Shown: positions 32,984-42,308 of the stretch, piece by piece | Layout: each line of letters opens with the position of its first letter | Numbering within the stretch: the stretch's first letter is position 1 | Assembly (NCBI RefSeq): GCF_039523555.1 | Contig: NZ_BAAAFN010000011.1 | Span: forward strand, 1-64,000 | Length of the DNA: 64,000 bases | Reading direction: 5' to 3' | From: Castellaniella daejeonensis | Lineage (GTDB): Bacteria; Pseudomonadota; Gammaproteobacteria; Burkholderiales; Burkholderiaceae_B | Made by a program: the position numbers and the translations under genes | The notes under the pieces: generated by a model | Told to the model about the DNA's origin: nothing | Databases searched by the model: none | Seen by the model: only the letters and a program-made list of their open reading frames with translations

Positions 32984-34636
32984 TCAGGCGGTGGGGCGGT
33001 CCATCAGGCGGGCCAGCAGGATCACGGGCAGCAGGCCGGCGACGACGATGCACAGGGCGGCAATGGCGCCTTCCTCGTAGGTGCCGCGCGCGGCTTCGGC
33101 GTATAGCCAGGTGGCCAGGGTATCGAAATTCAGGGGGCGCAGCAGCAGGGTGGCCGGCAGTTCCTTCATCGCATCCACGAAGATCAGCAGCGCCGAAGCG
33201 GCCAGTGCCGGGCGCAGCAGGGGCAGATGCACGCGGCGCAGCATGCCGTGGACGTTTTCCCCCAGCAGGCGTGCGGCCTGGTCCAGGGATGGCGGGATCC
33301 GGTCCAGGCCAGCCTCCAGCGTGCCCACGGGAATGGTCAGGAAGCGGATCACGTAGGCCAGCGCCAGGGCGGTGGGGGTGCCCAGCAGCACCAGCCCGGC
33401 CGGATCCATGCCGGTTGCCGCGCGCAGCGCCGAGAGGCCGCGCTCGATCGCCATCAGGGGAAACAGCAGGCCGATCGCCAGGACGGTGCCGGGCACGGCG
33501 TAGCCCAGCGTGGCCAGGCGGGGCAGGGCACCCTGCCAGGCATGCACCCGGGGCAGGATGCGCCGGCTCCAGGCGACGACCAGGCCGATGGCCAGGGCGA
33601 AGAGGGTGGCGAGTGCGGAGACCGTGAGCGTCTGCCCGACGGCCCTCAGCAAGGCGGGCGAGGGCCCCTGGCCCGTGCCCAGGCGCTCGAGGACCAGCGC
33701 CAGCAGATACGCTGCGGGCGCGGCGAAACCGATCAGGACCGGGGCCAGGCCCAGCAGGGTGGCCAGACAGGCCGCCGGGCCATGCAGCACATGCCGCCTG
33801 ATCGGCGCGGCCCGCCGGTTTCCGGTATAGCGCAGGCGCCGCCGGCCACGGCGTTCGACTGCGATCAGCAGCGTCACCAGCGCCAGGGATACCAGGGCGA
33901 TCTGGGCGGCGCCCGCCAGGTCGGAGCGGGTCACCCAGGTGGTGTAGATGGCCACGGTCAGGGTCTGGACGCCCAGGAACTCGGACGCGCCGATATCGTT
34001 CAGGGTCTCCAGCAGCACCAGGCACAGGCCGACCGCGATGGCCGGCCGTGCCAGCGGCAGCGCCACGCGCAGGAAGGCGCTCCAGGGGCCGTGCCCGAGC
34101 AGCCGGGCGGCTTCCATCAGGTGGGCGGCCTGACTGGCGAACATGCTCCGGGTGGTCAGGTAGACGTAGGGATAGAGCACGAAGGCCAGCAGCACGATGG
34201 CGCCCGGCAGGCTGCGCAGGTCGGGCAGGCGGAATTCGCGCGGGCTGGAATAGCCCAGCAAGGCGCGAACGGCTTCCTGGACGGGGCCGAGAGGGTGCAG
34301 GATGTCCAGATAGGCATAGGCCACGATGTACGTGGGCACGGCCAGCGGCAGCAGCAGCGCCCAGGACAACGCCCTGCGCCCCGGAAAATCGTAGGCCGTG
34401 ACCAGCCAGGCGGCTCCCACGCCCAGGGCGGCAGCCAGGAGACCGACGCCGATCAGCAGGCCCAGGGTCTGGGCCAGCACGCCGGGCAGCACGAATTGCA
34501 GCAGGTGGCCCCAGTGGGCGCCCGAACCCTGGCCCGCCTGGCCCACCAGGGCCAGGATCGGCGCCAGCACGGCAAGCGCCGCCAGGGCCGTTCCGGCGTG
34601 CCAGGGCCAGGCCTGGAAGCGGCCGTTCGCTGTCAT
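32984..34636 (-). CDS. fbpB: Ferric iron ABC transporter permease, two-domain
   Basis: A 550-residue inner-membrane protein with two fused permease halves, as in FbpB/SfuB. Each half has a coupling loop, for example MEAARLLGHGPWSAFLRVALPLARPAIAVG (about 185-215) and LDQAARLLGENVHGMLRRVHLPLLRPALAAS (about 450-480). It forms the pore for Fe3+ delivered by the upstream binding protein. Confidence 0.9.
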   Translation of the reverse strand: MTANGRFQAWPWHAGTALAALAVLAPILALVGQAGQGSGAHWGHLLQFVLPGVLAQTLGLLIGVGLLAAALGVGAAWLVTAYDFPGRRALSWALLLPLAVPTYIVAYAYLDILHPLGPVQEAVRALLGYSSPREFRLPDLRSLPGAIVLLAFVLYPYVYLTTRSMFASQAAHLMEAARLLGHGPWSAFLRVALPLARPAIAVGLCLVLLETLNDIGASEFLGVQTLTVAIYTTWVTRSDLAGAAQIALVSLALVTLLIAVERRGRRRLRYTGNRRAAPIRRHVLHGPAACLATLLGLAPVLIGFAAPAAYLLALVLERLGTGQGPSPALLRAVGQTLTVSALATLFALAIGLVVAWSRRILPRVHAWQGALPRLATLGYAVPGTVLAIGLLFPLMAIERGLSALRAATGMDPAGLVLLGTPTALALAYVIRFLTIPVGTLEAGLDRIPPSLDQAARLLGENVHGMLRRVHLPLLRPALAASALLIFVDAMKELPATLLLRPLNFDTLATWLYAEAARGTYEEGAIAALCIVVAGLLPVILLARLMDRPTA

Positions 34637-34713
34637 GGCGTTTCCCGCTTATCGGGCCGCACAGCCCCGTCCGGCCTCGCCGCGGCTGCCGAGGTGCGCG
34701 CCCCGATGGATGG

Positions 34714-35754
34714 TCATTGATTCAGGCCGGTGCGGTCGACCAGTTCGCTCGCCTGCTTGCGATTGCGGGCGATCTCGGTCAGGGGCAGGGGGTCGATCGC
34801 CAGCGGCCCGAAGCTCTCCACGGTCGGATCCAGCGCGACGCCCTTCTTCACCGGGTATTCATAGTTGGCCCGGGCGTAGAGGCTCTGCGCCTTGTCGGTG
34901 ACCAGGTATTCCAGCAGCTGGACGGCTTCGGCGCGGTGCGGCGCATGGCGCGCCACGGCGGCGCCCGAGATATTCACGTGCGTGCCCGGCGCGTTCTTGA
35001 ACGTGGGCCGGATGACGCGGATGGCATCGCCCCAGCGGCGGGCGTCGGTGCCTTCGGCCGCGTTCTTCATGTGGCCGGCATAGTAGGCGTTGGCGATGCC
35101 GACGTCGCAGATCCCGCCCAGGATGTCGCGTGCCACGTCGCGGTCCCCGCCAGTGGCGGGACGGGCCAGGTTGGCCTTCACGCCGCGCAGCCATTGTTCC
35201 GCGGCCTCGGCGCCGTCATGGGCGATCAGGGCGGCGATGAGCGCGGTATTGTAGGGATGCTGGCCTGAACGGATGCAGACCTTGCCCTTCCAGCGCGGAT
35301 CGGCCAGGTCTTCGTAGTGGAAGGTCTGGATGTCCAGGTCCTTGGCGACGTAGGCGACCCGGTCGCGCAGCGACAGGGTGAACCACTGATCATCGTCCCC
35401 GCGCAGATTGGCGGGGATGGCGGCCTTCAGGGCGGCGGAGTCGACCGGCTGGGTGACGCCTCCGTCCACCAGGTCCAGCAGATTGCCGATGTCCACCGTC
35501 ATCAGCAGGTCGGCGGGCGATTGTTCGCCCTCGGCGCGTACCCGCTCGAGCAGGCCGTCCTTGACGAAGACCGTGTTGACCTTGACGCCGGTATCCTGCG
35601 TGAAGGCCTCGAGCAGCGGCTCGACGAGCTTGGGCTCGCGGGTGGTGTACAGGTTCACCTCCGCCGCCCATGCGGTGCCGGCCATCAGCGGCAGGGCAGC
35701 GGCCAGCATGGACAGGCGTCGGACGAGGGGCAGGGCACGAAGGCGGATCGACAT
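34714..35754 (-). CDS. fbpA: Ferric iron-binding periplasmic protein (FbpA type)
   Basis: The 346-residue protein has a signal peptide (1-30, ending GTAWA) and a mature start EVNLYTTREPKLVEPLLEAF typical of bacterial transferrin-like proteins. The adjacent tyrosines in IANAYYAGHM are the likely Fe3+ ligands, as in Neisseria FbpA. Fe3+ would be bound in the periplasm and passed to FbpB. First gene of the importer, preceded by a Fur box. Confidence 0.92.
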   Translation of the reverse strand: MSIRLRALPLVRRLSMLAAALPLMAGTAWAAEVNLYTTREPKLVEPLLEAFTQDTGVKVNTVFVKDGLLERVRAEGEQSPADLLMTVDIGNLLDLVDGGVTQPVDSAALKAAIPANLRGDDDQWFTLSLRDRVAYVAKDLDIQTFHYEDLADPRWKGKVCIRSGQHPYNTALIAALIAHDGAEAAEQWLRGVKANLARPATGGDRDVARDILGGICDVGIANAYYAGHMKNAAEGTDARRWGDAIRVIRPTFKNAPGTHVNISGAAVARHAPHRAEAVQLLEYLVTDKAQSLYARANYEYPVKKGVALDPTVESFGPLAIDPLPLTEIARNRKQASELVDRTGLNQ

Positions 35755-35797
35755 GGCAGTGGTTCGGATAGAGGAATGAAGACGAAAGAATGGAAAA

Positions 35798-35812
35798 TGA
35801 GAATAGTTCTCA
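35798..35812 (-). promoter_or_regulatory. Fur box upstream of the ferric importer
   Basis: TGAGAATAGTTCTCA fits the 7-1-7 Fur dyad (TGATAAT-N-ATTATCA) with perfect symmetry in its outer six positions. It is centred about 50 bases before the fbpA start codon, where Fe2+-Fur would repress the operon. Confidence 0.8.
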
Positions 35813-35836
35813 AAACGGAATGAAATTTAGCACTGC

Positions 35837-35859
35837 GTTCAGCTTAAATCAAGCTGAAC
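35837..35859 (+). promoter_or_regulatory. Perfect 9-bp inverted repeat upstream of fpr
   Basis: GTTCAGCTT (35837-35845), five bases, AAGCTGAAC (35851-35859). It abuts TATTAAAAT (35861-35869), a likely -10 region facing fpr, so it is well placed as an operator. The regulator is unknown; a LysR-type or redox regulator is possible. Confidence 0.6.
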
Positions 35860-36029
35860 GTATTAAAATGCGCCCCGACCGCAGGCTTTCACCTGGGTTT
35901 TGCGCACGTTCTTGCGCCAAATCAAGAAAATTTCCGCGCTGCACAAGGCCTGGTCTTGCGTTTCCCGGCCATCGCCTTACCATCTATTCATACACCTTCA
36001 TTCCCGCATCCTGGAGTCCGACTTTCGTC

Positions 36030-36806
36030 ATGGCCGCTTTCAATTCCGAGCAAGTCCTCAGCGTCCGCCACTGGAACGACACGCTGTTCTCTTTCAAGAC
36101 CACCCGCGATCCCGGCCTGCGCTTTCACAACGGCCATTTCGTGATGCTGGGTCTGGAAGTCGAGGGCAAGCCGCTGATGCGCGCCTACAGCATCGCCAGC
36201 GCCAACCATGAAGACAACCTGGAGTTCTTCAGCATCAAGGTTCCCAACGGCCCGCTCACTTCGCGCCTGCAGCACCTGAAGCCGGGCGATGCCGTGCTGG
36301 TCAGCCGCAAGCCGGTCGGCACGCTGGTGGTCGACGACTTGCGCCCGGGGCGGCATCTGTACCTGTTCGCCACCGGCACGGGGCTGGCGCCGTTCCTCAG
36401 CATCATCAAGGACCCCGAAGTCTACGACCGCTTCGAAAAGGTCATCCTGATGCACGGCGTGCGCTTCGTCAGCGAGCTGGCCTACTCGGACTACATCCGC
36501 CAAGAGCTGCCCCAGGACGAATACCTGGGCGAGATGGTGCGCGACAAGTTGATCTACTACCCCACGGTCACGCGTGAACCCTACGAGCACCAGGGGCGGC
36601 TGACGACTCTGGTGGAAACCGGCCAGCTGTTCCAGGATATCGGCCTGCCGCCGCTGGATCCCGCCGTGGATCGCGCCATGATCTGCGGCAGCCCGGCCAT
36701 GCTGGCCGACATTCGCGCCATGCTGGACGCGCGCGGCTTCGTGGCTTCGCCTGGGGTGGGCGAACTCGGCGACTACGTCTTCGAGCGCGCCTTCGCCGAA
36801 AAATAA
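36030..36806 (+). CDS. fpr: Ferredoxin/flavodoxin-NADP+ reductase
   Basis: An FAD enzyme moving electrons between NADPH and ferredoxin or flavodoxin. The 258-residue protein has the FAD motif RAYSIAS (51-57), GTGLAPFLSIIKDPEVYDRF for NADP binding and the C-terminal VGELGDYVFERAFAEK. The start ATG at 36030 gives the standard subclass start MAAFNSEQVLSVRHWNDTLFSF. It is divergent from the iron importer. A role in iron reduction or Fe-S supply is plausible from that position. Confidence 0.93.
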   Translation: MAAFNSEQVLSVRHWNDTLFSFKTTRDPGLRFHNGHFVMLGLEVEGKPLMRAYSIASANHEDNLEFFSIKVPNGPLTSRLQHLKPGDAVLVSRKPVGTLVVDDLRPGRHLYLFATGTGLAPFLSIIKDPEVYDRFEKVILMHGVRFVSELAYSDYIRQELPQDEYLGEMVRDKLIYYPTVTREPYEHQGRLTTLVETGQLFQDIGLPPLDPAVDRAMICGSPAMLADIRAMLDARGFVASPGVGELGDYVFERAFAEK

Positions 36807-36891
36807 GTATTGCCGGCCTGCGCCTGCTTTTATTTTTCGCTATTGGTCGGTACACTCTGATAGTCTTTTAACCTACTACCGAGTCTCCACC

Positions 36892-37278
36892 ATGAGCAAG
36901 GCTATCATCCATACCGATGCCGCACCGGCCGCTGTCGGCCCGTATTCGCAGGCGGTCAGCGCACCGGCCGGCAAGCTGGTCTTCCTGTCGGGCCAGATCG
37001 GGCTGGAGCCCGGCACGGGCGAGCTGGTGTCGGAAAACTTCGAAGGCCAGGTCCGCCAGTCCTTTGCCAACATGCAGGCCGTCATCGAAGCGGCCGGCGG
37101 CACGCTGAACGACATCGTCAAGCTCACCCTGTTCCTGACGGATCTCAGCAAGTTCGCCAGCGCCAACGCGATCATGGCGGAAATCATCCCCCAACCCTAT
37201 CCGGCACGCTCGACCATCGGGGTCGCCAGCCTGCCCAAGGGCGCTCAGTTCGAGGTCGAGGCCATCCTGGCGCTCTGA
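36892..37278 (+). CDS. ridA: RidA enamine/imine deaminase
   Basis: RidA hydrolyses reactive 2-aminoacrylate and related imines released by PLP enzymes. The 128-residue protein has AAPAAVGPYSQAV, FLSGQIGLEPGTGELV and the catalytic Arg106 in YPARSTIGVASLPKGAQFEVEAI. Recessed 27 bases before recG on the same strand, so they may be co-transcribed. Confidence 0.95.
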   Translation: MSKAIIHTDAAPAAVGPYSQAVSAPAGKLVFLSGQIGLEPGTGELVSENFEGQVRQSFANMQAVIEAAGGTLNDIVKLTLFLTDLSKFASANAIMAEIIPQPYPARSTIGVASLPKGAQFEVEAILAL

Positions 37279-37304
37279 CTTCCGCTGCCCGCCGACCTCG
37301 CGCC

Positions 37305-39371
37305 GTGAATCCGGCTGGAAAGCCGCGCCGGGCCGCGTCCGGCGTCCGAAAAACGGCGGGCGTCCCGCAGGCCCGCCTGTTCGAGCGGCTGGGCCTGCAT
37401 ACCCCGGCCGATTTCGTCACGCACCTGCCGCTGCGCTACGAAGACGAAACCCGCATCACGCCGATCGGCGATGCCAGGCCCGGGGAACACGCTCTGTTCG
37501 AAGGCGAGATCGTGGACAGTGAAATCCGCTTCGGCCCCAGGCGGACGCTGCAGGCCACGCTGGCCGACGATTCCGGCCGCCTGGGCCTGCGCTGGCTGCA
37601 CGTCTATCCGGGCCAGCAGGCCCGCCTGCATGCCGGACGGCGGGTGCGGGCGCGCGGCGAGGTCCGCGCGGGATTCCACGGCCTGGAAATCGTGCACCCG
37701 CTGATTACCGAGCCGGGCACGCCTCTGCCCGATGCCCTGACGCCGGTCTACCCCACCACCCAGGGCCTGCCGCAGGCCGCGCTGCGCAAGGCCATCGCCC
37801 GCGCCCTGGACGAGGCCGACCTGCGCGACACCCTGCCGGCCGAAGTGCGCCAGGCCTACGGGCTGGCCGATTTCGAACCGTCCCTGCGGCTGCTGCATCG
37901 TCCGGGGCCGGACATTTCTCTCGAACTCCTGGCGGAGCACCGGCATCCCGCGTGGCGGCGCATCAAATTCGACGAACTGCTCGCCCAGCAGCTGGCCCTG
38001 GCCGACGCGCGCGCGGCACGGCGGGCCCAGGCAGCCCGCAGCCTTCGGGGAAACGGCAGTCTGACGGGCCGCCTGCTGGCCGCGTTGCCGTTCGAACCCA
38101 CCGGCGCCCAGCTGCGCGCCGTGGCGCAGATCGGCGAAGACCTGGCGCGCACGCACCCCATGCATCGCCTGTTGCAGGGCGACGTGGGCAGCGGCAAGAC
38201 CCTGGTGGCCGCCCTGGCGGCGGCCCAGGCAATCGAGGCCGGCGCCCAGGTGGCCGTGATGGCGCCGACGGAAATCCTGGCCGAGCAGCTCTGGCGCAAG
38301 CTGTCCGAATGGTTGCAGCCGCTGGGGGTGACGGCCGTCTGGCTGACCGGCGGCCTGCCGGCCGCCGAGCGCCGCCGGGCCCTGCAGGCCATGGCGTCAG
38401 GCGAGGCGCGGCTGGCGGTCGGCACCCAGGCCCTGATCCAGGACAAGGTGGAATTCGAGTCGCTGGGCCTGGTGATCAGCGACGAGCAGCATCGTTTCGG
38501 CGTGGGACAACGCCTGGCCCTGAACCGCAAGGGCGACCAGGCCAAGTATCGCCCTCATCAGCTCAGCATGAGCGCGACGCCGATCCCGCGCACTCTGGCG
38601 ATGGCCTTTTTCGCCGACATGGACGTTTCGGTGCTGGACGAACTGCCGCCGGGCCGCGTGCCAGTGCGCACGCGCCTGTTCGACGATCGCCGCCGCGACG
38701 AGGTCCTGGCCCGCGTGGGCGAGGTCGTTCGCGCCGGACGCCAGGCCTACTGGGTCTGCCCCCTGGTCGAGGAAAGCGAGGCCCTGCAGCTGCAGACGGC
38801 GGTCGATACGCATGAATTGCTGCGCGCGGCCCTGCCCGACCTGCGCGTGGGCCTGATGCACGGTCGCCTGCCGGCACAGGAAAAGGCTGCGGTCATGGAC
38901 GCCTTTCGCGCTGGAGACATCGACCTGCTGGTCGCCACCACCGTCATCGAGGTCGGCGTGGACGTGCCCAACGCCGGCCTGATGGTGATCGAACATGCCG
39001 AGCGCTTCGGCCTGGCGCAGCTGCACCAGCTGCGGGGCCGGGTGGGGCGGGGCGGCGGCGAGGCAACCTGCGTCCTGCTGTACCAGCCGCCGCTGTCGGC
39101 CGTTGCGCGGGAACGCCTGCGAGCCATGTACGAAACCACGGATGGTTTCGAGATTGCGCGCCGCGACCTGGCGCAGCGCGGCCCGGGCGAACTCCTGGGC
39201 CTGCGGCAGTCGGGCCAGGCCCTGCTGCGCTTCGCCGACCTGGAGTCCGACGAAGACCTGCTGGAGCAGGCCCGCGAGGCCGCCGCCCGGCTGTCCGCCG
39301 ATTTTCCCGAACACGCCCGAGCCCACCGGCAACGCTGGATGGCGGGCGCCGACCAGTATCTGCGCAGTTGA
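37305..39371 (+). CDS. recG: ATP-dependent DNA helicase RecG
   Basis: RecG remodels stalled replication forks and recombination junctions. The 688-residue protein has the wedge domain near the N-terminus, then the SF2 helicase motifs: LLQGDVGSGKTLVA (Walker A), MAPTEILAEQ, GTQALIQ, ISDEQHRFGV (DEQH box), MSATPIPRTLA, ATTVIEVGVDVPNA and QLRGRVGRG. The start is GTG at 37305, which fits the family length; no ATG lies at a suitable place. Confidence 0.95.
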   Translation: MNPAGKPRRAASGVRKTAGVPQARLFERLGLHTPADFVTHLPLRYEDETRITPIGDARPGEHALFEGEIVDSEIRFGPRRTLQATLADDSGRLGLRWLHVYPGQQARLHAGRRVRARGEVRAGFHGLEIVHPLITEPGTPLPDALTPVYPTTQGLPQAALRKAIARALDEADLRDTLPAEVRQAYGLADFEPSLRLLHRPGPDISLELLAEHRHPAWRRIKFDELLAQQLALADARAARRAQAARSLRGNGSLTGRLLAALPFEPTGAQLRAVAQIGEDLARTHPMHRLLQGDVGSGKTLVAALAAAQAIEAGAQVAVMAPTEILAEQLWRKLSEWLQPLGVTAVWLTGGLPAAERRRALQAMASGEARLAVGTQALIQDKVEFESLGLVISDEQHRFGVGQRLALNRKGDQAKYRPHQLSMSATPIPRTLAMAFFADMDVSVLDELPPGRVPVRTRLFDDRRRDEVLARVGEVVRAGRQAYWVCPLVEESEALQLQTAVDTHELLRAALPDLRVGLMHGRLPAQEKAAVMDAFRAGDIDLLVATTVIEVGVDVPNAGLMVIEHAERFGLAQLHQLRGRVGRGGGEATCVLLYQPPLSAVARERLRAMYETTDGFEIARRDLAQRGPGELLGLRQSGQALLRFADLESDEDLLEQAREAAARLSADFPEHARAHRQRWMAGADQYLRS

Positions 39372-39392
39372 CCCGACCTGGGGACCATCACC

Positions 39393-40349
39393 ATGACTCT
39401 GACCGAACTCAAATACATCGTTGCCGTGGCGCGGGAGCGCCATTTCGGCCGGGCCGCGGAAGCCTGTTTCGTGAGCCAGCCCACGTTGTCGGTGGCCATA
39501 CGCAAGCTCGAGGAAGAGCTGGGCGTGGTGCTGTTCGAGCGCGGCGGCGCCGAGGTCGGCATCACGCCCATCGGGCTGCGTGTGGTGGCGCAGGCGCAAA
39601 AAGTCCTGGAAGAGGGCGCCAATCTGCGCGAGATCGCGCGCCAGGGGCATGATCCCCTGGAAGGCCCCCTGCGTGTCGGAGTGATCTATACCGTGGGGCC
39701 GTACCTGTTGCCCTACCTGGTGCCCGAACAGATCCGCCGCACGCCTCAGATGCCGTTGCTGCTCCAGGAAAACTACACCGCGCGGCTGCTGGAACTGCTG
39801 CGCCAGGGCGAGATCGACTGCGCCATCGTCGCCTTGCCGCTGCCCGACAGCAGCCTGGCGCAGTGCGCCCTGTACGACGAGCCGTTCTATGTCGCCTTGC
39901 CTCACGACCACCCCTGGGCGCAAGAAAAGCAGGTCGATTCCGGCCGCCTGAAGGAAGAAACCATGCTGTTGCTGGGCGCCGGCCACTGCTTTCGCGACCA
40001 GGTACTCGAAGTCTGTCCGGAACTGTCGCGTTTCTCGGCCTCGAGCGAAGGCATCCAGCGCACTTTCGAAGGTTCTTCGCTGGAGACCATCCGCCATATG
40101 GTGGCCGCGGGAATCGGCATCACGGTCTTGCCCGCCAGCGCCCTGGGCATGCAGGGCGCCGAAAGCCGGCTGCTGCGCTTCGTGCCGTTCAAGCCGCCGG
40201 TACCAGACCGCCGCGTGGTGCTGGTCTGGCGCAAGAGCTTCCCGCGCCAGGCAGCCATCGAAGCCCTGATCCAGGCCGTGCGCCATTGCGGCATGCCGGG
40301 CGCAACCATGCTTCAGGACACTGCGCCGGTGACCGCCGAGGCGGACTGA
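39393..40349 (+). CDS. oxyR: Hydrogen-peroxide-sensing regulator OxyR
   Basis: A LysR-type regulator of 318 residues. The helix-turn-helix is at 15-45 (HFGRAAEACFVSQPTLSVAIRKLE). The redox cysteines C199 and C208 (GAGHCFRDQVLEVC) have exactly the E. coli OxyR numbering. They form a disulphide with peroxide and activate defence genes. It follows recG by 21 bases, an order seen in related genera, and lies just upstream of dps, a classic target. Confidence 0.95.
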   Translation: MTLTELKYIVAVARERHFGRAAEACFVSQPTLSVAIRKLEEELGVVLFERGGAEVGITPIGLRVVAQAQKVLEEGANLREIARQGHDPLEGPLRVGVIYTVGPYLLPYLVPEQIRRTPQMPLLLQENYTARLLELLRQGEIDCAIVALPLPDSSLAQCALYDEPFYVALPHDHPWAQEKQVDSGRLKEETMLLLGAGHCFRDQVLEVCPELSRFSASSEGIQRTFEGSSLETIRHMVAAGIGITVLPASALGMQGAESRLLRFVPFKPPVPDRRVVLVWRKSFPRQAAIEALIQAVRHCGMPGATMLQDTAPVTAEAD

Positions 40350-40441
40350 ATCCGGCCCTTCCCACTGCGTAGGGTCAATGTTCATGCGCCATGCGCGTGC
40401 TATTCTGGCGCCGTGTGACTGATCTTTTGAAGGAGTGCACC

Positions 40442-40969
40442 ATGGCCAAAGCAGTCAAGAAAGCCGGTTCGAAGAAATCCATTGTCGCGCCGTCCAGCGG
40501 CCTGCCGATCGACATCGGCATTTCGGCCAAGGACCGTGCCGCCGTCGTGGCGGAATTGTCCAAGACGCTGGCCGACACGTACACGCTGTACCTGATGACC
40601 CACAACTTCCACTGGAACGTGACCGGCCCCATGTTCAGCACCCTGCACCAGTTGTTCATGACCCAGTACACGGAAACCTGGCAGGCGCTGGACGCCATCG
40701 CCGAGCGCATCCGCGCCCTGGGGCATTATGCGCCCGGCACCTATGCGGAATACGCGCGCCTCAGCTCCATCGCCGAACCCTCGTCCGTGCCTTCGGCCGA
40801 AGAAATGCTGCGCATGCTGGTCGATGCCAACGAGGCGGTCGCCCGCACGGCGCGCAAGGCCTTCCAGTGCGCCGACGCCGTCAACGACCAGCCCACGGCC
40901 GACCTGCTCACGCAGCGCCTGGACGTGCACGAAAAGAATGCCTGGATGTTGCGCAGCCTGTTGGCCTGA
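40442..40969 (+). CDS. dps: Dps ferritin-like DNA-protection protein
   Basis: Dps oxidises and stores iron with peroxide and can coat DNA. The 175-residue protein has a Lys-rich N-terminus (MAKAVKKAGSKK) suited to DNA binding. The ferroxidase residues H57 (HNFHWNV), H69, D84 and E88 are present, but the ligand expected four residues after H69 (Asp or Glu in most Dps) is Met73. Activity might be reduced or rearranged. Ribosome site AAGGAG; a TATTCT -10-like box lies at 40401-40406. Peroxide control by OxyR next door is likely. Confidence 0.93.
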   Translation: MAKAVKKAGSKKSIVAPSSGLPIDIGISAKDRAAVVAELSKTLADTYTLYLMTHNFHWNVTGPMFSTLHQLFMTQYTETWQALDAIAERIRALGHYAPGTYAEYARLSSIAEPSSVPSAEEMLRMLVDANEAVARTARKAFQCADAVNDQPTADLLTQRLDVHEKNAWMLRSLLA

Positions 40970-41017
40970 CCTCATATCTGCGCACTGAATCATCGCGGTG
41001 CGCAACACGATATCGGG

Positions 41018-41057
41018 AAAACCCCCGTACGGCGCAATGACCGCTATACGGGGGTTT
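41018..41057 (+). terminator. Hairpin terminator after dps
   Basis: AAAACCCCCGTA (41018-41029) and TACGGGGGTTT (41047-41057) form an 11-bp stem, followed by T-rich sequence ending in TTTT. It separates dps from the binding-protein gene. Confidence 0.75.
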
Positions 41058-41093
41058 CGTGTATTCTTTTCAAGGTCTTTCACAGGAGGTCTT

Positions 41094-42215
41094 ATGAACG
41101 TACGCTTTACGCCGATGGCAGCCGCACTGGGCCTGGCCGCCGGCATGATGCTTTCTTCCGTGGCGCATGCCGATACCATCCGCATCGCCATCGCGGGGCC
41201 CTTCACCGGGGCATTGACGCAGTACGGCGACATGGTCAAGGAAGGCGTGGACACGGCAATCGAAACCATCAATGCTGGTGGTGGCGTGCTGGGCAACAAG
41301 CTCGAAGCCGTCGTGATCGATGACGGTTGCGAGCCCAAGCAAGGTCCGGTCGTGGCCAACCGCGTCGTCAATGAAAAGATCCACTACGTCGTGGGCCACG
41401 TGTGCTCCGGTGCCACGATCGCCGCAACGCCCGTCTACAACAACGAAGGCGTGGTCATGATCTCCCCGTCCGCCACCTCGCCCCTGGTGACCGACGGCAA
41501 GAACTACGACATGATCTTCCGCACCATCGGCCGCGACGACCAGCAAGGTCCCGCCGCCGCGGAATTCATCGCCCAGAAGGTCAAGCCCAAGGCCGTGGCC
41601 GTGCTCCACGACAAGCAATCGTACGGCCAGGGCATTGCCACGGCTGTCAAGGCCGATCTCGAAAAGGCCGGCATCAAGGTCGTCCTGTTCGAAGGCATCA
41701 ACGCCGGCGACAGCGACTATTCCGCCGTGATCACCAAGCTCAAGTCCTCGGGTGCCGACTTCGTCTACTACGGCGGCTATCACCCCGAAATGGGCCTGCT
41801 GCTGCGCCAGGGCGCCGAGCAAGGCCTGCAGGCCAAGTTCATGGGCCCCGAAGGCGTGGGCAATCCGGACATCAACGCCATCGCCGGTCCGGCCGTCGAA
41901 GGCATGCTGGTCACGCTGCCCGCCGACTTCACGACCGATCCGGCCAACGCGTCCGTGGTCAAGGCCTTCAAGGACAAGAACCGCAATCCGGGCGGCGCCT
42001 TCCAGCTGACCGCCTACTCGGCCGTCGAAGCCATCGCCGCCGGCATCAAGGGCGCAGGCAAGGACGACCCGGCCAAGGTCGCTGCGTGGCTGCACAGCAA
42101 TTCGGTCAAGACCCCGATCGGCGACATCGCGTGGAACAAGCAGGGCGACCTCAAGTCCTTCAAGTTCGACGTCTTCACCTGGCACGCCGACGGCTCCAAG
42201 TCCGTCTTCAAGTAA
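41094..42215 (+). CDS. livJ: Branched-chain amino-acid ABC transporter binding protein, first copy
   Basis: A 373-residue LivJ-type periplasmic protein with a signal peptide (1-26, ending SVAHA). The mature start is DTIRIAIAGPFTGALTQYGDMVKEGVDTAIETINAGGG; the ligand cleft includes HVCSGATIAATPVYNNEGVVMISPSATSP. A perfect AGGAGGT site precedes it. No permease follows; it is separated from the Liv operon by the Ugp genes and proC. It may supply the same LivHMGF complex with a different ligand range. Confidence 0.9.
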   Translation: MNVRFTPMAAALGLAAGMMLSSVAHADTIRIAIAGPFTGALTQYGDMVKEGVDTAIETINAGGGVLGNKLEAVVIDDGCEPKQGPVVANRVVNEKIHYVVGHVCSGATIAATPVYNNEGVVMISPSATSPLVTDGKNYDMIFRTIGRDDQQGPAAAEFIAQKVKPKAVAVLHDKQSYGQGIATAVKADLEKAGIKVVLFEGINAGDSDYSAVITKLKSSGADFVYYGGYHPEMGLLLRQGAEQGLQAKFMGPEGVGNPDINAIAGPAVEGMLVTLPADFTTDPANASVVKAFKDKNRNPGGAFQLTAYSAVEAIAAGIKGAGKDDPAKVAAWLHSNSVKTPIGDIAWNKQGDLKSFKFDVFTWHADGSKSVFK

Positions 42216-42259
42216 GCCGGTTCTGTCCCGGGGCGCCTCGCGGCGCTTCGGGCGCGGCA

Positions 42260-42308
42260 NNNNNNNNNNNNNNNNNNNNNNNNNNNNNNNNNNNNNNNNN
42301 NNNNNNNN
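42260..42308. other. Run of 49 undetermined bases (assembly gap)
   Basis: All bases are N. The flanks are very GC-rich (GCGCGGCA before, GCCGCAGG after) and lie between two convergent genes. A strong terminator hairpin that defeated sequencing is likely, and the true length is unknown. Confidence 0.98.
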
